Shown: positions 24,992 to 34,662, numbered from the stretch's first letter. The stretch is DNA of 42,054 nt from Candidatus Obscuribacterales bacterium (GCA_021732565.1 JAKFUT010000069.1:1-42054); one strand, 5' to 3'. Notes: a model not told the origin generated them from the sequence alone. Numbers and translations are program-made.

Positions 24992-26638
24992 TTACCCCTT
25001 CTGCAAGGCATGTTGCAAGAATGGAGCTTCAGTAGAGATACTGTCTAGCTCGACCCGCAGCCTGTGCTCGTCCCAATGTAACAATTGCTGCATCAATCGT
25101 GCAACAGCAGGAGCCCCCGCTAATGTCTGCGAGTGATTCAAAATTCCCAGTCGCACACGACGAAACAGCATGTCTTCCAACGACACGGCCATTTCGTTTT
25201 CGACGCAGAACCTCACCTCCGCTAGAATCGGTGGAAAATCCACGCATATACGACGGCCTAGATCAGAATCTTTTTCGAGGATATCCAGAACCCCCTCCGC
25301 CTCACTGCCGTAGTTTGAGAGAAGGTGCTCTATCGTGGCCGGATCAAGGGATAGGCGCCTGCCTCGTGCGGAAATTGCTGACGATTGTGCCAGATAATCA
25401 TCGTTACTATTCCAGCCACCGAGCATCAATTTAGCAGTACGAGATTGGCCGCCCTTCAGATCAGGGTGAATACTCGCCAGATGTGTAACTATTTCTTCCG
25501 CCATCAATCGGTAGCTGGTCAATTTTCCACCAGCGACGTTAACCAATTTGCCGGGGGCTTCAAAAATGAGATGCTCACGCGACATAGACGAAGTATTAGA
25601 CCCGTCTTGCCCGGCAAGTTTAACGAGCGGTCGTAAACCAGCAAAACTTCCGGTAATGTCACGCCGATTCAGACGTTGGTGGGTGTAGCCATTCACCACC
25701 GACAATAAATAATCCATCTCATCGGCAGTAGCCAACGGATGATTGATATCGCCGTTATAAGCCGCGTCCGTCGTGCCAATCATAATGGCACGTTGCCAGG
25801 GCACCACAAATACAAATCGACGATCGCGCGTGGGTAGGAACAGCGCAGTATTCGTTTCAAAAGCCGAGCTTGGCACAATAATGTGGGTGCCTTTGGAAGG
25901 TGTCACTCGCTTTTCCGGATTGCCCGAAACCAGATTGCAAATTTCATCAGTCCAAACACCGGTTGCATTTACACACGCTTTGCACGAAACAACAAAATCT
26001 TCGCCGCTTACTCTGTCGCGGCACTCTACTGTGCTGATACGACCGTCGGCTAGTTTGAGACCGGTTGCTTGTACATAGTTAATGACCGTGGCACCATTTT
26101 CACAGGCGGACTTCATCACGCTCAAGACCATGCGAGTGTCATCGGTGATGGCATCATGAAATCGAACGCCACCGGTGACCACAGAAGGTGCAAGAGCAGG
26201 AGCCGTTTCAGACAATGACTTTCTGCTCAAATAAGCATGGGAACTAGTGCGCCCCGCGGTCATGGTTAAAATGTCATACAAGCCTATGCCGGCCGCAGCT
26301 TTCATATTTAAGAACAGATTGCCGCGGGTGAATGGCAAAACGAATGAGAAATCGCGCACCAGATGCGGTGCCAGGCGCTTCAATCGCTCACGCTCTTCAC
26401 ACAATTGTCTGGTCAAACCTATATGAAACTGCTCAAGATATCTCAGACCACCATGAATGAGTTTGGTTGTCTTGCTTGAAGTACCAGAACCGAAATCCGT
26501 TTTCTCAATCACCAGCACCGATAGCCCGCGAGACGCAGCATTCTGTGCGACGCCGGCGCCGGTTATGCCACCGCCTATAATAACTAAATCGAATTTGTTT
26601 TCTCTTGCATGACGCAAACTTGCCGATCGGGTCTTCAT
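24992..26638 (-). CDS. glpD: Glycerol-3-phosphate dehydrogenase, FAD-dependent
   Basis: A 548-residue membrane-associated flavoenzyme oxidising glycerol 3-phosphate to dihydroxyacetone phosphate and passing electrons to quinone. The FAD-binding segment FDLVIIGGGITGAG lies near the N-terminus. Family motifs follow: TSSKTTKLIHGGLRYLE, DAITDDTRMVLSVM, ACVNATGVWTDEI, PSKGTHIIVP, IMIGTTDAAYNGD, SFAGLRPLV and VNVAGGKLTSYRLMAEE, with the C-terminal GlpD cap domain after that. The frame is open to a TTG at 26722, but the ATG at 26638 gives the usual distance to the FAD motif. It is the first gene of the operon with the hydroxyacid dehydrogenase and the GT87-like enzyme. Confidence 0.96.
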   Translation of the reverse strand: MKTRSASLRHARENKFDLVIIGGGITGAGVAQNAASRGLSVLVIEKTDFGSGTSSKTTKLIHGGLRYLEQFHIGLTRQLCEERERLKRLAPHLVRDFSFVLPFTRGNLFLNMKAAAGIGLYDILTMTAGRTSSHAYLSRKSLSETAPALAPSVVTGGVRFHDAITDDTRMVLSVMKSACENGATVINYVQATGLKLADGRISTVECRDRVSGEDFVVSCKACVNATGVWTDEICNLVSGNPEKRVTPSKGTHIIVPSSAFETNTALFLPTRDRRFVFVVPWQRAIMIGTTDAAYNGDINHPLATADEMDYLLSVVNGYTHQRLNRRDITGSFAGLRPLVKLAGQDGSNTSSMSREHLIFEAPGKLVNVAGGKLTSYRLMAEEIVTHLASIHPDLKGGQSRTAKLMLGGWNSNDDYLAQSSAISARGRRLSLDPATIEHLLSNYGSEAEGVLDILEKDSDLGRRICVDFPPILAEVRFCVENEMAVSLEDMLFRRVRLGILNHSQTLAGAPAVARLMQQLLHWDEHRLRVELDSISTEAPFLQHALQKG

Positions 26639-26749
26639 TGTCGGGGCATTCTCCAGAAGGTCGGCGTTTCTTCCATTCGATTCATAGATCTTTGCAAATG
26701 TTCTTTCTTCCGCTAAATGCAAGCCCGGGCGTTAACTAACTAAAACTCA

Positions 26750-26944
26750 TCCGCTAGCCGCACGGGGAAGACTGGCAACATCGCGCCGCATGACTGTGTT
26801 TTGTATTCTGCGGATTTCCCGAGAGATATTATAAGCCGCGCCGAGCTGATACAAGCATTGGCAGGTACAGGTACCTCGCCCGACAAAACGGACGGTTGGT
26901 TCTGCAGGACGCCAAGACCAGCTATTCTCATGTTCATCGAAGTG
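26750..26944 (-). other. 65-codon open frame without a start; possible gene remnant
   Basis: Between in-frame stops, the minus strand reads protein-like sequence including ENSWSWRPAEPTVRFVGRG, then TCTCQCLYQLGAAYNISREI and RRIQNTVMRRDVASLPRAAS. The second half has an amphipathic helical pattern. The only start codon is a TTG halfway along, so it may be the end of a lost gene. No family is recognised. The rest of the intergenic region 26639-27502 shows nothing else convincing and must hold the promoters of glpD and of the CHAT gene. Confidence 0.25.
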
Positions 26945-27502
26945 TCAATTTTGTCGGGACGAAGTCTCAATCACTCGCCGGACTGCATTGACAACCCCCC
27001 GGAAAGGGCCCTCACTTCTACAGGAAATCACTCGCTGAAATGACAGGAATCAGCAGCGTGACTACAGAACGTGCCGACCGAAAAAGCGCTGCAATAAGGG
27101 AACGGATTATTACTTGGCAGGCCCCGATGAAATTGAGCTTAGAATAATCAACAAATTAAATTCTGCTTCGCCGGTAAAATGAGACATCTCGTATTACATC
27201 AAAACACCGTTCAGAGTCACGGAGTGCGGTTGGACGCCAGTTCTTGCGGAGTACGAAGGCGACGAATAAACTAATATGAGTGGTTGCCGCAAATCTCGGC
27301 GAGGGCTAGCTCTCTAGTTTCGTGAGTTCTTAGCAACCTTAAGATTTGGCCATTTGGGTTGCAGTATCGAATAACAACTAGGAAAATTGAGGACTCGACA
27401 GGCAGTATGACGTCTTGACGTTTCTTCTTTCCAGGATAGAGTTACTTGCCTTGACTGCGCGACCAAATCGCTTCGCAGGTAGATCCCCGGTAGATACAAG
27501 TG

Positions 27503-30463
27503 ATGATCAACAAAAACAACAGAAATCCAGGACCGACTCGGGCAATGGTGGTGTTGACGGCTGTAGGCATTGGTATCGCTGGCAGTGCAGCAGCCGCCGC
27601 CGACACTCATGGCGCCGCGGTAAGTCACGGTTCCGTTCCTGCAGCGAATTCGTTCAAGACCGTAACTAACACTGGCAAAGCAGGCACGGTCAAATCTGCA
27701 CCGACCAACAATTTGAGCCAGGAAGACCTGCTGAAAGAAGTCTTTGCAATCGCCGTCAGACCCCAAACCAGAGAGAATATCGACCAAGTCTTCACGCTGG
27801 AAAAAGACGCTCAAACAGCCTTAGATAACGGGGATCAGCAAAAATCCCTGACTAAATTTCAAGAAATGTACGCCATGAGCAAAGAGATGCGCTATGGCGA
27901 CGGTGAAGGGCGCGCCCTAGACCGCATGGCCAATCTCTATCTGATGAAAGGCGACAAGACCAGGGCAAAGAACCTCGTAGAGAATGCAATGGAAGTTCTC
28001 TCTGAATCTGCTGACAAGAAGGCGCTGGGCCGAACGAGAATCACTGCGGCACAGGTCTATCTCGCCCTGGACAATCCGCTCTGGGCTTTGAAAGAGTTAG
28101 AGATGGCGATGAGAGACTTCACCACTACATCGTTTAACGACGCGGATGAGTCTGCAAAAGCCATGATCCTTGCTGGCAATCTGGCCACTCGTATCGGCGA
28201 GCACAAAGAAGCGATTCGCTTCTACAGAGCAGCAGCGACCTTTTTCGGACAGGCTGGCGACTTGATTAAAGAAGTCAATTTGCGCGATACGGCCTCGGCA
28301 ATGCTTGGTGAGCTTGGACTCTACACAGCTGCGCTGGAGGAAGCCAAGAAGGCTGTTCAAACCGCTCGCAGCAGCAAGTCCAATGAAACCCTGGCCGCAG
28401 CACTTATCCATCAAGCATCCGCCGAATATGGATTGTGCGAATTCATGAACGCTCGGCGTTCCGTTGAAGAGATGATGACAGTCATCGATCTCGACAAGCA
28501 AATGCCTGGTGGGCAAGCCGTAGCATACGAAGCTTACGGATACTCGCTGACAGCCACCGGTGATCTGGCCAAAGCCAAAACTGTTTTTGAAAAATCATGG
28601 AACGTCCTCAAAAATGGCGGACCAGCTCATCATCGAGCTCAAACCCTCAACGGTCTCGGCGTCGTTTGCACGCTTTCGAATATGCCGGGAAAAGGCGTCG
28701 AATACCTTCGCCAGGCGTTAGACGCTCAATCAATCATCAAGAGAGAATCTAAACTCGGTCTGATTGTTTCCCAAAACCTGGCCACCGCGCTGGCCCGTTC
28801 CGGAGAGCATCGAGCCGCACGCACGGAACTTGAGGGTACCCTGCGAGCCATGGGCAAGGCCAAAGAACCCGATCAACGAATTCTTGGTCAGATTTATTGC
28901 GCCCTTGGAGAAATTTGTCTTTCACTGAAAGAAGTGGCCCAGGCCGACGCGTACATAAGAAAGAGTATTGAAGTCAGTGCAAAGGTTGGCGATGACTACA
29001 CTCTTTGGCGCGACTATACGAATCTGGCACATTTGCAAATAGGTCTGCAACAACCAGCAGCTGAATCACTTTCCAGTGCAGCTTCGTACTTCAGATCTCC
29101 CCAGGCAGGCAACTTCATAACTGCTGACAGCAATCCGTTTCCGAGTTCCCGCGAAGACCTGGGATGCGAACTGGTGTCACTATTAATTGCCAACAATATG
29201 CCGGAACAAGCATTAATTACCGCCGAACAGCTGAAAGAGGAAGCGTTCATAACGGAGTGGCAGCGCAACGGTGGCGAAGTAAAGCAATCGGACAGAGAGC
29301 TTTACAACGATATGGTGCTTGAAAGAGCACACCTGAAAGCAGCTGAAGCTTCCACTACTCCCGACAAGCTTCTCAAGAAGTGGCAAGACTGGATGCGCCG
29401 CCTGCAACTGATGGCGCATGACACTCTCGACCTGGCTCGACTGATCTCAGCAGTTCCGCTGAACATGAATGAGCTAACTCAGACTCTGCAAGAACGACAA
29501 CTGACCATGCTGGACTATCTAATTGGTAGTCGCCAAAGCTTTTGTTTCACAATGGATCACAATGGCAAAATTGCGGCACACAAATTAGGCATAGGCAAAG
29601 ACGCCTTGCAGGCTCAAGTTTCGTCACTATTGACGGTGACCCAGAAATCGGGTCAAGAAGCACGCCTCACGGAAAAGCAGTTGCTCCAGTCGTTACTTTC
29701 GGAATTAATGCCGGAAAGCATCTTCAAGCAGCTACCACAAAATCCGGAGCAGTTAGTAGTGGTGGTACCTGATGGAGTTCTCTTCAACTTGCCATGGGCT
29801 GGTCTTGTTGACGGGCAAGGGCGATATTTAATTGAGTCTCATACACTCACATCTGTACCGGCAGTATCAAGTTTCCTCTATCAGGGTCCTCAATATGGTG
29901 CTGATCAAAATCTGATCTTCAACGCAAATAAAGAGGGCGAATCCGGCGCAGAGGCTTCTGAAATTTCCCAACTCTTCGCCCCCGACCAGGTTTGCAAACT
30001 TACTGGTAGTAATGCCGAACTTTCTCGATTGCAAGAGCAAGTAAAGACCAATCCGGTCCTCCACTTTGCTTCCCCCCTGGCATTGACCGATGGAGCGTTG
30101 CTCAAGTCGCTCTTACCTCTGTCCATGGATGACAAGTCAGTCACTGCGAACACTCTTTTCAAGCTGAATCTTCCAAGTAACCTCAGTGTCTGGAGCGGTA
30201 CTTCGGTCAATGCAAAAGACCGTGGTAGTGGCGTCAAGGTATTTACAAGAGGGCTGGCTTATGCCGGCGTTCGCAACGTTCTCATGAGTCTGTGGCTACA
30301 ACCGGACACCGAACGAGTAGCTGAGTTGGTTGAGTTTTATCGCGGCAGACAACAAGGACTCAATCAGGCGCAATCTTTACGCAAGGCACAGTTGATTTCA
30401 CTGTCAAAGGATCCGTCACTGAGATCCTGGGCTGCGTTTCAGCTAATAGGTCCGGGACGTTAA
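27503..30463 (+). CDS. Secreted TPR protein with a degenerate CHAT domain
   Basis: A 986-residue exported protein. The signal peptide ends near GIGIAGSAAAAADTHG. From about residue 70 to 530 it is a TPR array (TKFQEMYAMSKEMRYGDGEG, LYLMKGDKTRAKNLVENAME, EAIRFYRAAATFFGQAGDL and others). The last 330 residues have the CHAT caspase-like layout: LVVVVPDGVLFNLPWAGLVD, LIESHTLTSVPAVSSF, the His region, the Cys region, GLAYAGVRNVLMSLWL and SWAAFQLIGPG. The two catalytic places are changed. The usual ATHG is FASP in LHFASP, and the usual SACET is SGTSV in LSVWSGTSV. It is therefore probably an inactive scaffold. A GTG three bases before the ATG is an alternative start. The ribosome site is weak. Confidence 0.9.
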   Translation: MINKNNRNPGPTRAMVVLTAVGIGIAGSAAAAADTHGAAVSHGSVPAANSFKTVTNTGKAGTVKSAPTNNLSQEDLLKEVFAIAVRPQTRENIDQVFTLEKDAQTALDNGDQQKSLTKFQEMYAMSKEMRYGDGEGRALDRMANLYLMKGDKTRAKNLVENAMEVLSESADKKALGRTRITAAQVYLALDNPLWALKELEMAMRDFTTTSFNDADESAKAMILAGNLATRIGEHKEAIRFYRAAATFFGQAGDLIKEVNLRDTASAMLGELGLYTAALEEAKKAVQTARSSKSNETLAAALIHQASAEYGLCEFMNARRSVEEMMTVIDLDKQMPGGQAVAYEAYGYSLTATGDLAKAKTVFEKSWNVLKNGGPAHHRAQTLNGLGVVCTLSNMPGKGVEYLRQALDAQSIIKRESKLGLIVSQNLATALARSGEHRAARTELEGTLRAMGKAKEPDQRILGQIYCALGEICLSLKEVAQADAYIRKSIEVSAKVGDDYTLWRDYTNLAHLQIGLQQPAAESLSSAASYFRSPQAGNFITADSNPFPSSREDLGCELVSLLIANNMPEQALITAEQLKEEAFITEWQRNGGEVKQSDRELYNDMVLERAHLKAAEASTTPDKLLKKWQDWMRRLQLMAHDTLDLARLISAVPLNMNELTQTLQERQLTMLDYLIGSRQSFCFTMDHNGKIAAHKLGIGKDALQAQVSSLLTVTQKSGQEARLTEKQLLQSLLSELMPESIFKQLPQNPEQLVVVVPDGVLFNLPWAGLVDGQGRYLIESHTLTSVPAVSSFLYQGPQYGADQNLIFNANKEGESGAEASEISQLFAPDQVCKLTGSNAELSRLQEQVKTNPVLHFASPLALTDGALLKSLLPLSMDDKSVTANTLFKLNLPSNLSVWSGTSVNAKDRGSGVKVFTRGLAYAGVRNVLMSLWLQPDTERVAELVEFYRGRQQGLNQAQSLRKAQLISLSKDPSLRSWAAFQLIGPGR

Positions 30464-30670
30464 TTTCGGAGGAATCAGGTTAATTGCAGAAGTAAAGCGA
30501 ATGCATTGCGGTATAAACTGCTTGGATATTTCTGATGCTTGCCATATATGGGCGCATCCTCTTGTCAGCTGCAGCGCAGGGCTTTCCGCGCTCGGCTTGA
30601 AGAGACACTCATGTTGTGCAAAATTTGCAGTGACACAATTAAGATTCTCCTTCTGCCACTGGGAGCCATT

Positions 30671-32368
30671 ATGAAGAAGTCAGTTTCAAAATTCGCGGTA
30701 AAAGCATTGTCTTTATCGCTTGCGTTTAGCTTGGCAAGCGCAGCCACCGGTCCTGTGCGGGCTGACGGAGACACGATTTCGAACACAACGGTGCCGCTGG
30801 CAGCACCATCATCGACCGGCCTGGTAAAAAAAATCTGGGGCTCGATGGATCTTCGCAAACTGAAGACCGCAAGAACCCAGACAGAAAAGAATCCAACAGA
30901 AAAAGATATAGCAACAGGCACCAAGTCGCCCGCTAGAATCGAAGCGACAAGCGCGCCGATTTCACCCGCTGCAGCTTCGAATAAGAGTGAAGGTACACCG
31001 GCAGAAATTGTACCTGGCGAAGCTGAAACAAAGAGCGTCGCTACGACACCCGCAAGCACCACAACCTCAAGCAATGCAGATGCTACGGCGACCGCACCGG
31101 GCGGAACTGAAACCACCGCGGCCGAGGAGAACGGCAATTGCACGAAGAACACCAGCATAAGTAGTGTTACCACCGCCGGTGATGCCTCATCGCCTGTCTC
31201 AAAAACCGAAACGCAGCGGTCAATAAAAACAACGACCGAGTCATTGAGTTCCGAGACGAAGGAGACCACTCCCGCCATATCGTCTGAGCCTAAAGAGTCG
31301 ATAACAACGACCACAGGCAGTACGTCCCAAAGCAATTCAGCAGCAGCTAATAGCAATAGTGGCAAACCAACATTCAGCGTGGGCAGTACCGGTCGCATTA
31401 CGCTGGCATCTCAGGTGCTAGCATTGCCCCCGGGCTCAGTACTGGGTAGAACTCCGCAATTACAATCAGAAGAAACGCAAGTAGTTGACAGCGATGAAGC
31501 GGAAGAAGTTCAAGAGACAATTAAGTACGAAGATTTGCCCACCGACGAGAACAAAACAAAAGTAAAAGCGGGGGCAAAATTCCCTATCGTTATTGCCTCG
31601 CAACTGACCAGTAAGACGGCAAAGAAGGGAGATTCTTTGCAGGGTCGATTAAAGTTTGATCTAAAGATTGGTGACCGCCTCATAGCCAAGAAGGGCTCTG
31701 TCGTTAACGGACACATCACGTACGTACTCAAGTCCAGAACTATACTGCGCTCAATGGTTAGCAAGGAACGATGGTATAGAAATTCCGGCACATTAGGACT
31801 GGCCTTTGACGAAATCGTTAACGAAAGAGGTGAACACCTTCCACTTAATGCGCAACCGGCCCGAGCCAGTCGTATAGTCAAAAATAAAGCCGAAGGTCGG
31901 GAACTTGGTGTGAACCACCTGGGACAGGTTACCGGCCCGTGGGGTCCGCAACTACGTCATAAGGCCATCCGCATCGGGCTTAACTTCGCAATGGCACCGG
32001 CCGGGGTCTTTTCATTCGGCGCAATGCCAGTGGCACTGGGTTGTATCGGAGCAATTAATCCCAACTTCGCTTTCTCCAAACCAGTTGGATTGAACGTTCG
32101 CCATCGCCGGTTGAAAGGATTTGCATGGGGCTTCCTCAGTGGAGTTCCAGGAAGCTGGCTGATCGAAGACACCACAGTGCATGGACAAGAAGCGGTTATT
32201 AAACCAGGCGATGAATTCTACGCGGAGTTTGTGGACGAGTTTACAGGCGAGCAAGCAACAGACGCCCAGCTCATGCCCGGAGCATCAACAAAACTACGTG
32301 GACAGGTGCTGACAGATCCCAAGAAAGACAAGAAGGGCGCACCGAAGAACGCACCAACGAAGAAGTAG
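30671..32368 (+). CDS. Secreted Ser/Thr-rich protein with a VirB10/TrbI-like C-terminal domain
   Basis: A 565-residue exported protein starting MKKSVSKFAVKALSLSLAFS, with a signal peptide ending near TGPVRADG. Residues about 50-250 are low complexity, rich in Ser, Thr, Ala, Glu and Lys, and probably disordered. The C-terminal half is folded: FPIVIASQLTSKTAKKGDSL, DRLIAKKGSVVNGHITYVLK, SGTLGLAFDEIVNERGEHLP, then a hydrophobic Gly-rich patch and KPGDEFYAEFVDEFTG. The pattern (a GD.. strand, 'i.kGs.v.G.v', 'G.L.l.f..i....G..lPl', ending in 'i.pGdef') resembles the barrel of VirB10/TrbI proteins and recurs in the protein at 35977. GGGAG lies before the ATG at 30671; the frame is open further upstream but is not protein-like there. 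Confidence 0.78.
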   Translation: MKKSVSKFAVKALSLSLAFSLASAATGPVRADGDTISNTTVPLAAPSSTGLVKKIWGSMDLRKLKTARTQTEKNPTEKDIATGTKSPARIEATSAPISPAAASNKSEGTPAEIVPGEAETKSVATTPASTTTSSNADATATAPGGTETTAAEENGNCTKNTSISSVTTAGDASSPVSKTETQRSIKTTTESLSSETKETTPAISSEPKESITTTTGSTSQSNSAAANSNSGKPTFSVGSTGRITLASQVLALPPGSVLGRTPQLQSEETQVVDSDEAEEVQETIKYEDLPTDENKTKVKAGAKFPIVIASQLTSKTAKKGDSLQGRLKFDLKIGDRLIAKKGSVVNGHITYVLKSRTILRSMVSKERWYRNSGTLGLAFDEIVNERGEHLPLNAQPARASRIVKNKAEGRELGVNHLGQVTGPWGPQLRHKAIRIGLNFAMAPAGVFSFGAMPVALGCIGAINPNFAFSKPVGLNVRHRRLKGFAWGFLSGVPGSWLIEDTTVHGQEAVIKPGDEFYAEFVDEFTGEQATDAQLMPGASTKLRGQVLTDPKKDKKGAPKNAPTKK

Positions 32369-32388
32369 TGTCCAAACACTGACAATGC

Positions 32389-32428
32389 AGATGGAGAAGC
32401 CGAGCCATGGTGCTCGGCTTTTCCATCT
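32389..32428. terminator. Strong 17-bp hairpin, likely terminator
   Basis: ATGGAGAAGCCGAGC and GCTCGGCTTTTCCAT pair over 15 positions (one G-T) around the 6-base loop CATGGT, with two more pairs outside. It starts 21 bp after the preceding stop codon. The descending arm contains CTTTTCC rather than a long T-run. Confidence 0.75.
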
Positions 32429-32653
32429 CCAATTTGCACGTGCGCTTCAAAGATGGCTTCAAGGTCGGGAATCTTGTTAGCCGATTCTATCTGCAAAATA
32501 CTTTCACAGTCGGCCTTGTTTGTTCTTTGCCCTGGCAATGGATGTAGAATGCTCCCATTCCAATTGCATGTTGGACAAACTTAGCGGGTATCAGTCGCTG
32601 ACAAGTCACAGACGTGTCCTCCTCATCGGTAACGTGGCACTCGGAGAAATGAA

Positions 32654-33826
32654 ATGAAATGGATCTGCTATGCCTTCATCGCATGGGCAACCGTCTTGAC
32701 GATTACGGCGCTTCTCAGGATCGATGTGGTGGTGGCGGAAAACAAGAAAGAGCCGGCAGAGAGTAAAGAAAGCAAGACTAAAACGGAAGGTAAAGGTAGT
32801 AAGAACGGGCTCCTGGAGATTGCAACTTCCTCAAAACAGTGGACAGGAGTTACAGTTTCTAAAGAGGGGCGAGTTTTCGTCTGCTATCCCCGTTGGTCGG
32901 ATGACGTACCGGTGTCATGTGCGGAGGTAATGCCAGATGGATCAACTCACCCGTTTCCCGATACAAAATGGAATAAATACGACAAGAGTTTACCTGCAAA
33001 ATGCTTTGTGTGTGTTCAGTCCGTCTTCGTAGATAGCGACGATAAGCTGTGGGTCCTGGATCCTGCTGCACCAAAATTTCAGGGTCCTGTAAGCGGCGGG
33101 CCAAAGCTTGTAAAAATCGATCTCAAAAGCAATGCTATTGAAGTCGTTTACACATTCGATTCCACAGCTTGCCCGCCGAAAAGCTACTTGAACGACGTAA
33201 GAATTGATGCCGCACGAAAGAAGGCATACATCACAGATTCCGGACTGGGAGCTATCGTCGTGCTGGATCTAAATAGCAGCCAGGCCCGCAGGTTACTGGC
33301 CACACACCCGTCTACAAAAGCTGAGGACATCAAGATAGTCATCAACGGAAAGGACTGGGGCAAACAACCTGATGGCTCCTATCGACGAGCGGGATCCGAC
33401 GGCATCGCACTTGATGCCCTCGGTGCCTATCTTTACTATCATCCGCTGACCGGCAAGTCACTCTATAGAATCCCTACCGCGGAGCTGTCCAACGCCAAAG
33501 CGACGGAGCAGAGCCTGGCAAAAAAAGTTGAGCGAGTAGCTGAAACCTGCGTATCCGATGGTATCGAATTCGGTGACGACAGCAATCTATTTCTTACATC
33601 AATCGAAGACAATTCCGTCAAGAAGTTTTCGCTCAAGACGAAAAAATTGGAAACCGTTGTTCAAGACAAGAACTTGGTCTGGCCTGATACTCTTGCACGC
33701 TCATCGAGTGGTTGGATGTACGTAACATCATCGCAGATAAACCTGATGCCCGCGCCGCCGACACCTTATCGGCTGTTCAAATTCAGACTGGGAGAAACCA
33801 AACCGTCCACCGGGGCTGCTAAATAA
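32654..33826 (+). CDS. Secreted beta-propeller, major royal jelly protein family
   Basis: A 390-residue exported protein with a signal peptide (MKWICYAFIAWATVLTITAL) and a Lys/Glu-rich linker to about residue 55. The rest is a beta-propeller of the MRJP/Yellow type: QWTGVTVSKEGRVFVCYPRW, FVCVQSVFVDSDDKLWVLDP, PKLVKIDLKSN, SYLNDVRIDAARKKAYITDS, GAIVVLDLNS, RAGSDGIALDALGAYLYYHP, LTGKSLYRIPT and VWPDTLARSSSGWMYVTSSQ. MRJP-like proteins are sparse in bacteria; related SMP-30-type propellers hydrolyse lactones. No ligand can be named. CGGAG lies seven bases before the ATG. Confidence 0.88.
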   Translation: MKWICYAFIAWATVLTITALLRIDVVVAENKKEPAESKESKTKTEGKGSKNGLLEIATSSKQWTGVTVSKEGRVFVCYPRWSDDVPVSCAEVMPDGSTHPFPDTKWNKYDKSLPAKCFVCVQSVFVDSDDKLWVLDPAAPKFQGPVSGGPKLVKIDLKSNAIEVVYTFDSTACPPKSYLNDVRIDAARKKAYITDSGLGAIVVLDLNSSQARRLLATHPSTKAEDIKIVINGKDWGKQPDGSYRRAGSDGIALDALGAYLYYHPLTGKSLYRIPTAELSNAKATEQSLAKKVERVAETCVSDGIEFGDDSNLFLTSIEDNSVKKFSLKTKKLETVVQDKNLVWPDTLARSSSGWMYVTSSQINLMPAPPTPYRLFKFRLGETKPSTGAAK

Positions 33827-33895
33827 CGTTCGACAAACTGAGACAGTATTGCGCGGCCGGACATCATTACCCGCGAACAGCCCGGAGGCAGGATC

Positions 33896-34177
33896 TTGTT
33901 ATTTATGGTCATTGAACGATTCAAGAATACGCAGCTTGTACATCAGCGTTTCCTCGAGAAAGGCCGAATGATGCCAGCGGGACTCAGCTATGTAGATAGC
34001 TGGATCGAGGAGGACTTCAGCAGTTGCTTCCAGCTGATGGAATGCGGCGATCGTTCCTTGATGGACGAATGGATAAATCGGTGGGCTGACCTGGTAGATT
34101 TCGAAGTGATCGCCGTGACGCCCTCAACAATTGCCTGGCAATCCTTTACCTCACAAACCCACGCGGAAAGATTCTGA
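33896..34177 (+). CDS. DUF3303-family small protein
   Basis: A 93-residue cytoplasmic protein starting MLFMVIERFKNTQLVHQRFL, with GLSYVDSWIEEDFSSCFQLM, ECGDRSLMDEW and RWADLVDFEVIAV. These segments match the DUF3303 pattern (a dimeric alpha-beta barrel-like fold of unknown function). The start is TTG, chosen because GGAGG lies eight bases upstream and because the family's N-terminus begins MLFMVIE. It stands alone. Confidence 0.82.
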   Translation: MLFMVIERFKNTQLVHQRFLEKGRMMPAGLSYVDSWIEEDFSSCFQLMECGDRSLMDEWINRWADLVDFEVIAVTPSTIAWQSFTSQTHAERF

Positions 34178-34662
34178 GCGGCCATTGATTGTGAATTCAC
34201 AACCAGAAAAGGTCCGAAACAACCAGCGGGTCGGATCGCTCAAGCGTTCATTCGGTGACAACCTTCCGCCATTTTCGAACCGATTGCCATCCTGAAATTG
34301 CCGTCCGCACCAGCACTAAGGATTGGAGCGACGCTTTACGCTTCGCCAACCGACCGCTCCTGAACCTTCGCCGTATCTGACGCGTAATCTCCAGGAATGG
34401 AGAAATTGTGGGCTTCCAATTCACAAGAGATTGCCGAGCCAACTATCCGATAGCGGTCAATGTCCTTAAGGCCAAGTTCCGATATCGGTTTCGATATCGG
34501 TAATGTTTTACCGCTAGCGCTCGCCAGTGAGCAGCATGGCCGGCATGGAATAGCAGCAAGTAAAATCGCCACCGCTCAAACCAGGCTAACTCCCGGACCC
34601 GTTAGTGCAGCATGTCCCTCTAAGGGAGCTGACAGAGCCCCGCAGACGGCACCGGTCCACGC
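34178..34662. other. 485-bp intergenic region with a CGATATCGG duplication
   Basis: No convincing gene is seen. At 34479-34500 the palindrome CCGATATCGG is followed two bases later by TCGATATCGG, giving two adjacent near-palindromes. The region lies between convergent genes. Confidence 0.5.

Noticed and set aside
26801..27043. Plus-strand open frame of 80 codons between glpD and the CHAT gene
   Set aside because: No ribosome site and no family pattern, and it overlaps a more protein-like frame on the other strand.
30565..31398. Minus-strand open frame of 277 codons, Val/Ser-rich
   Set aside because: It is the complement of the Ser/Thr-rich low-complexity tract of the secreted protein at 30671; the composition is an artefact of that tract.
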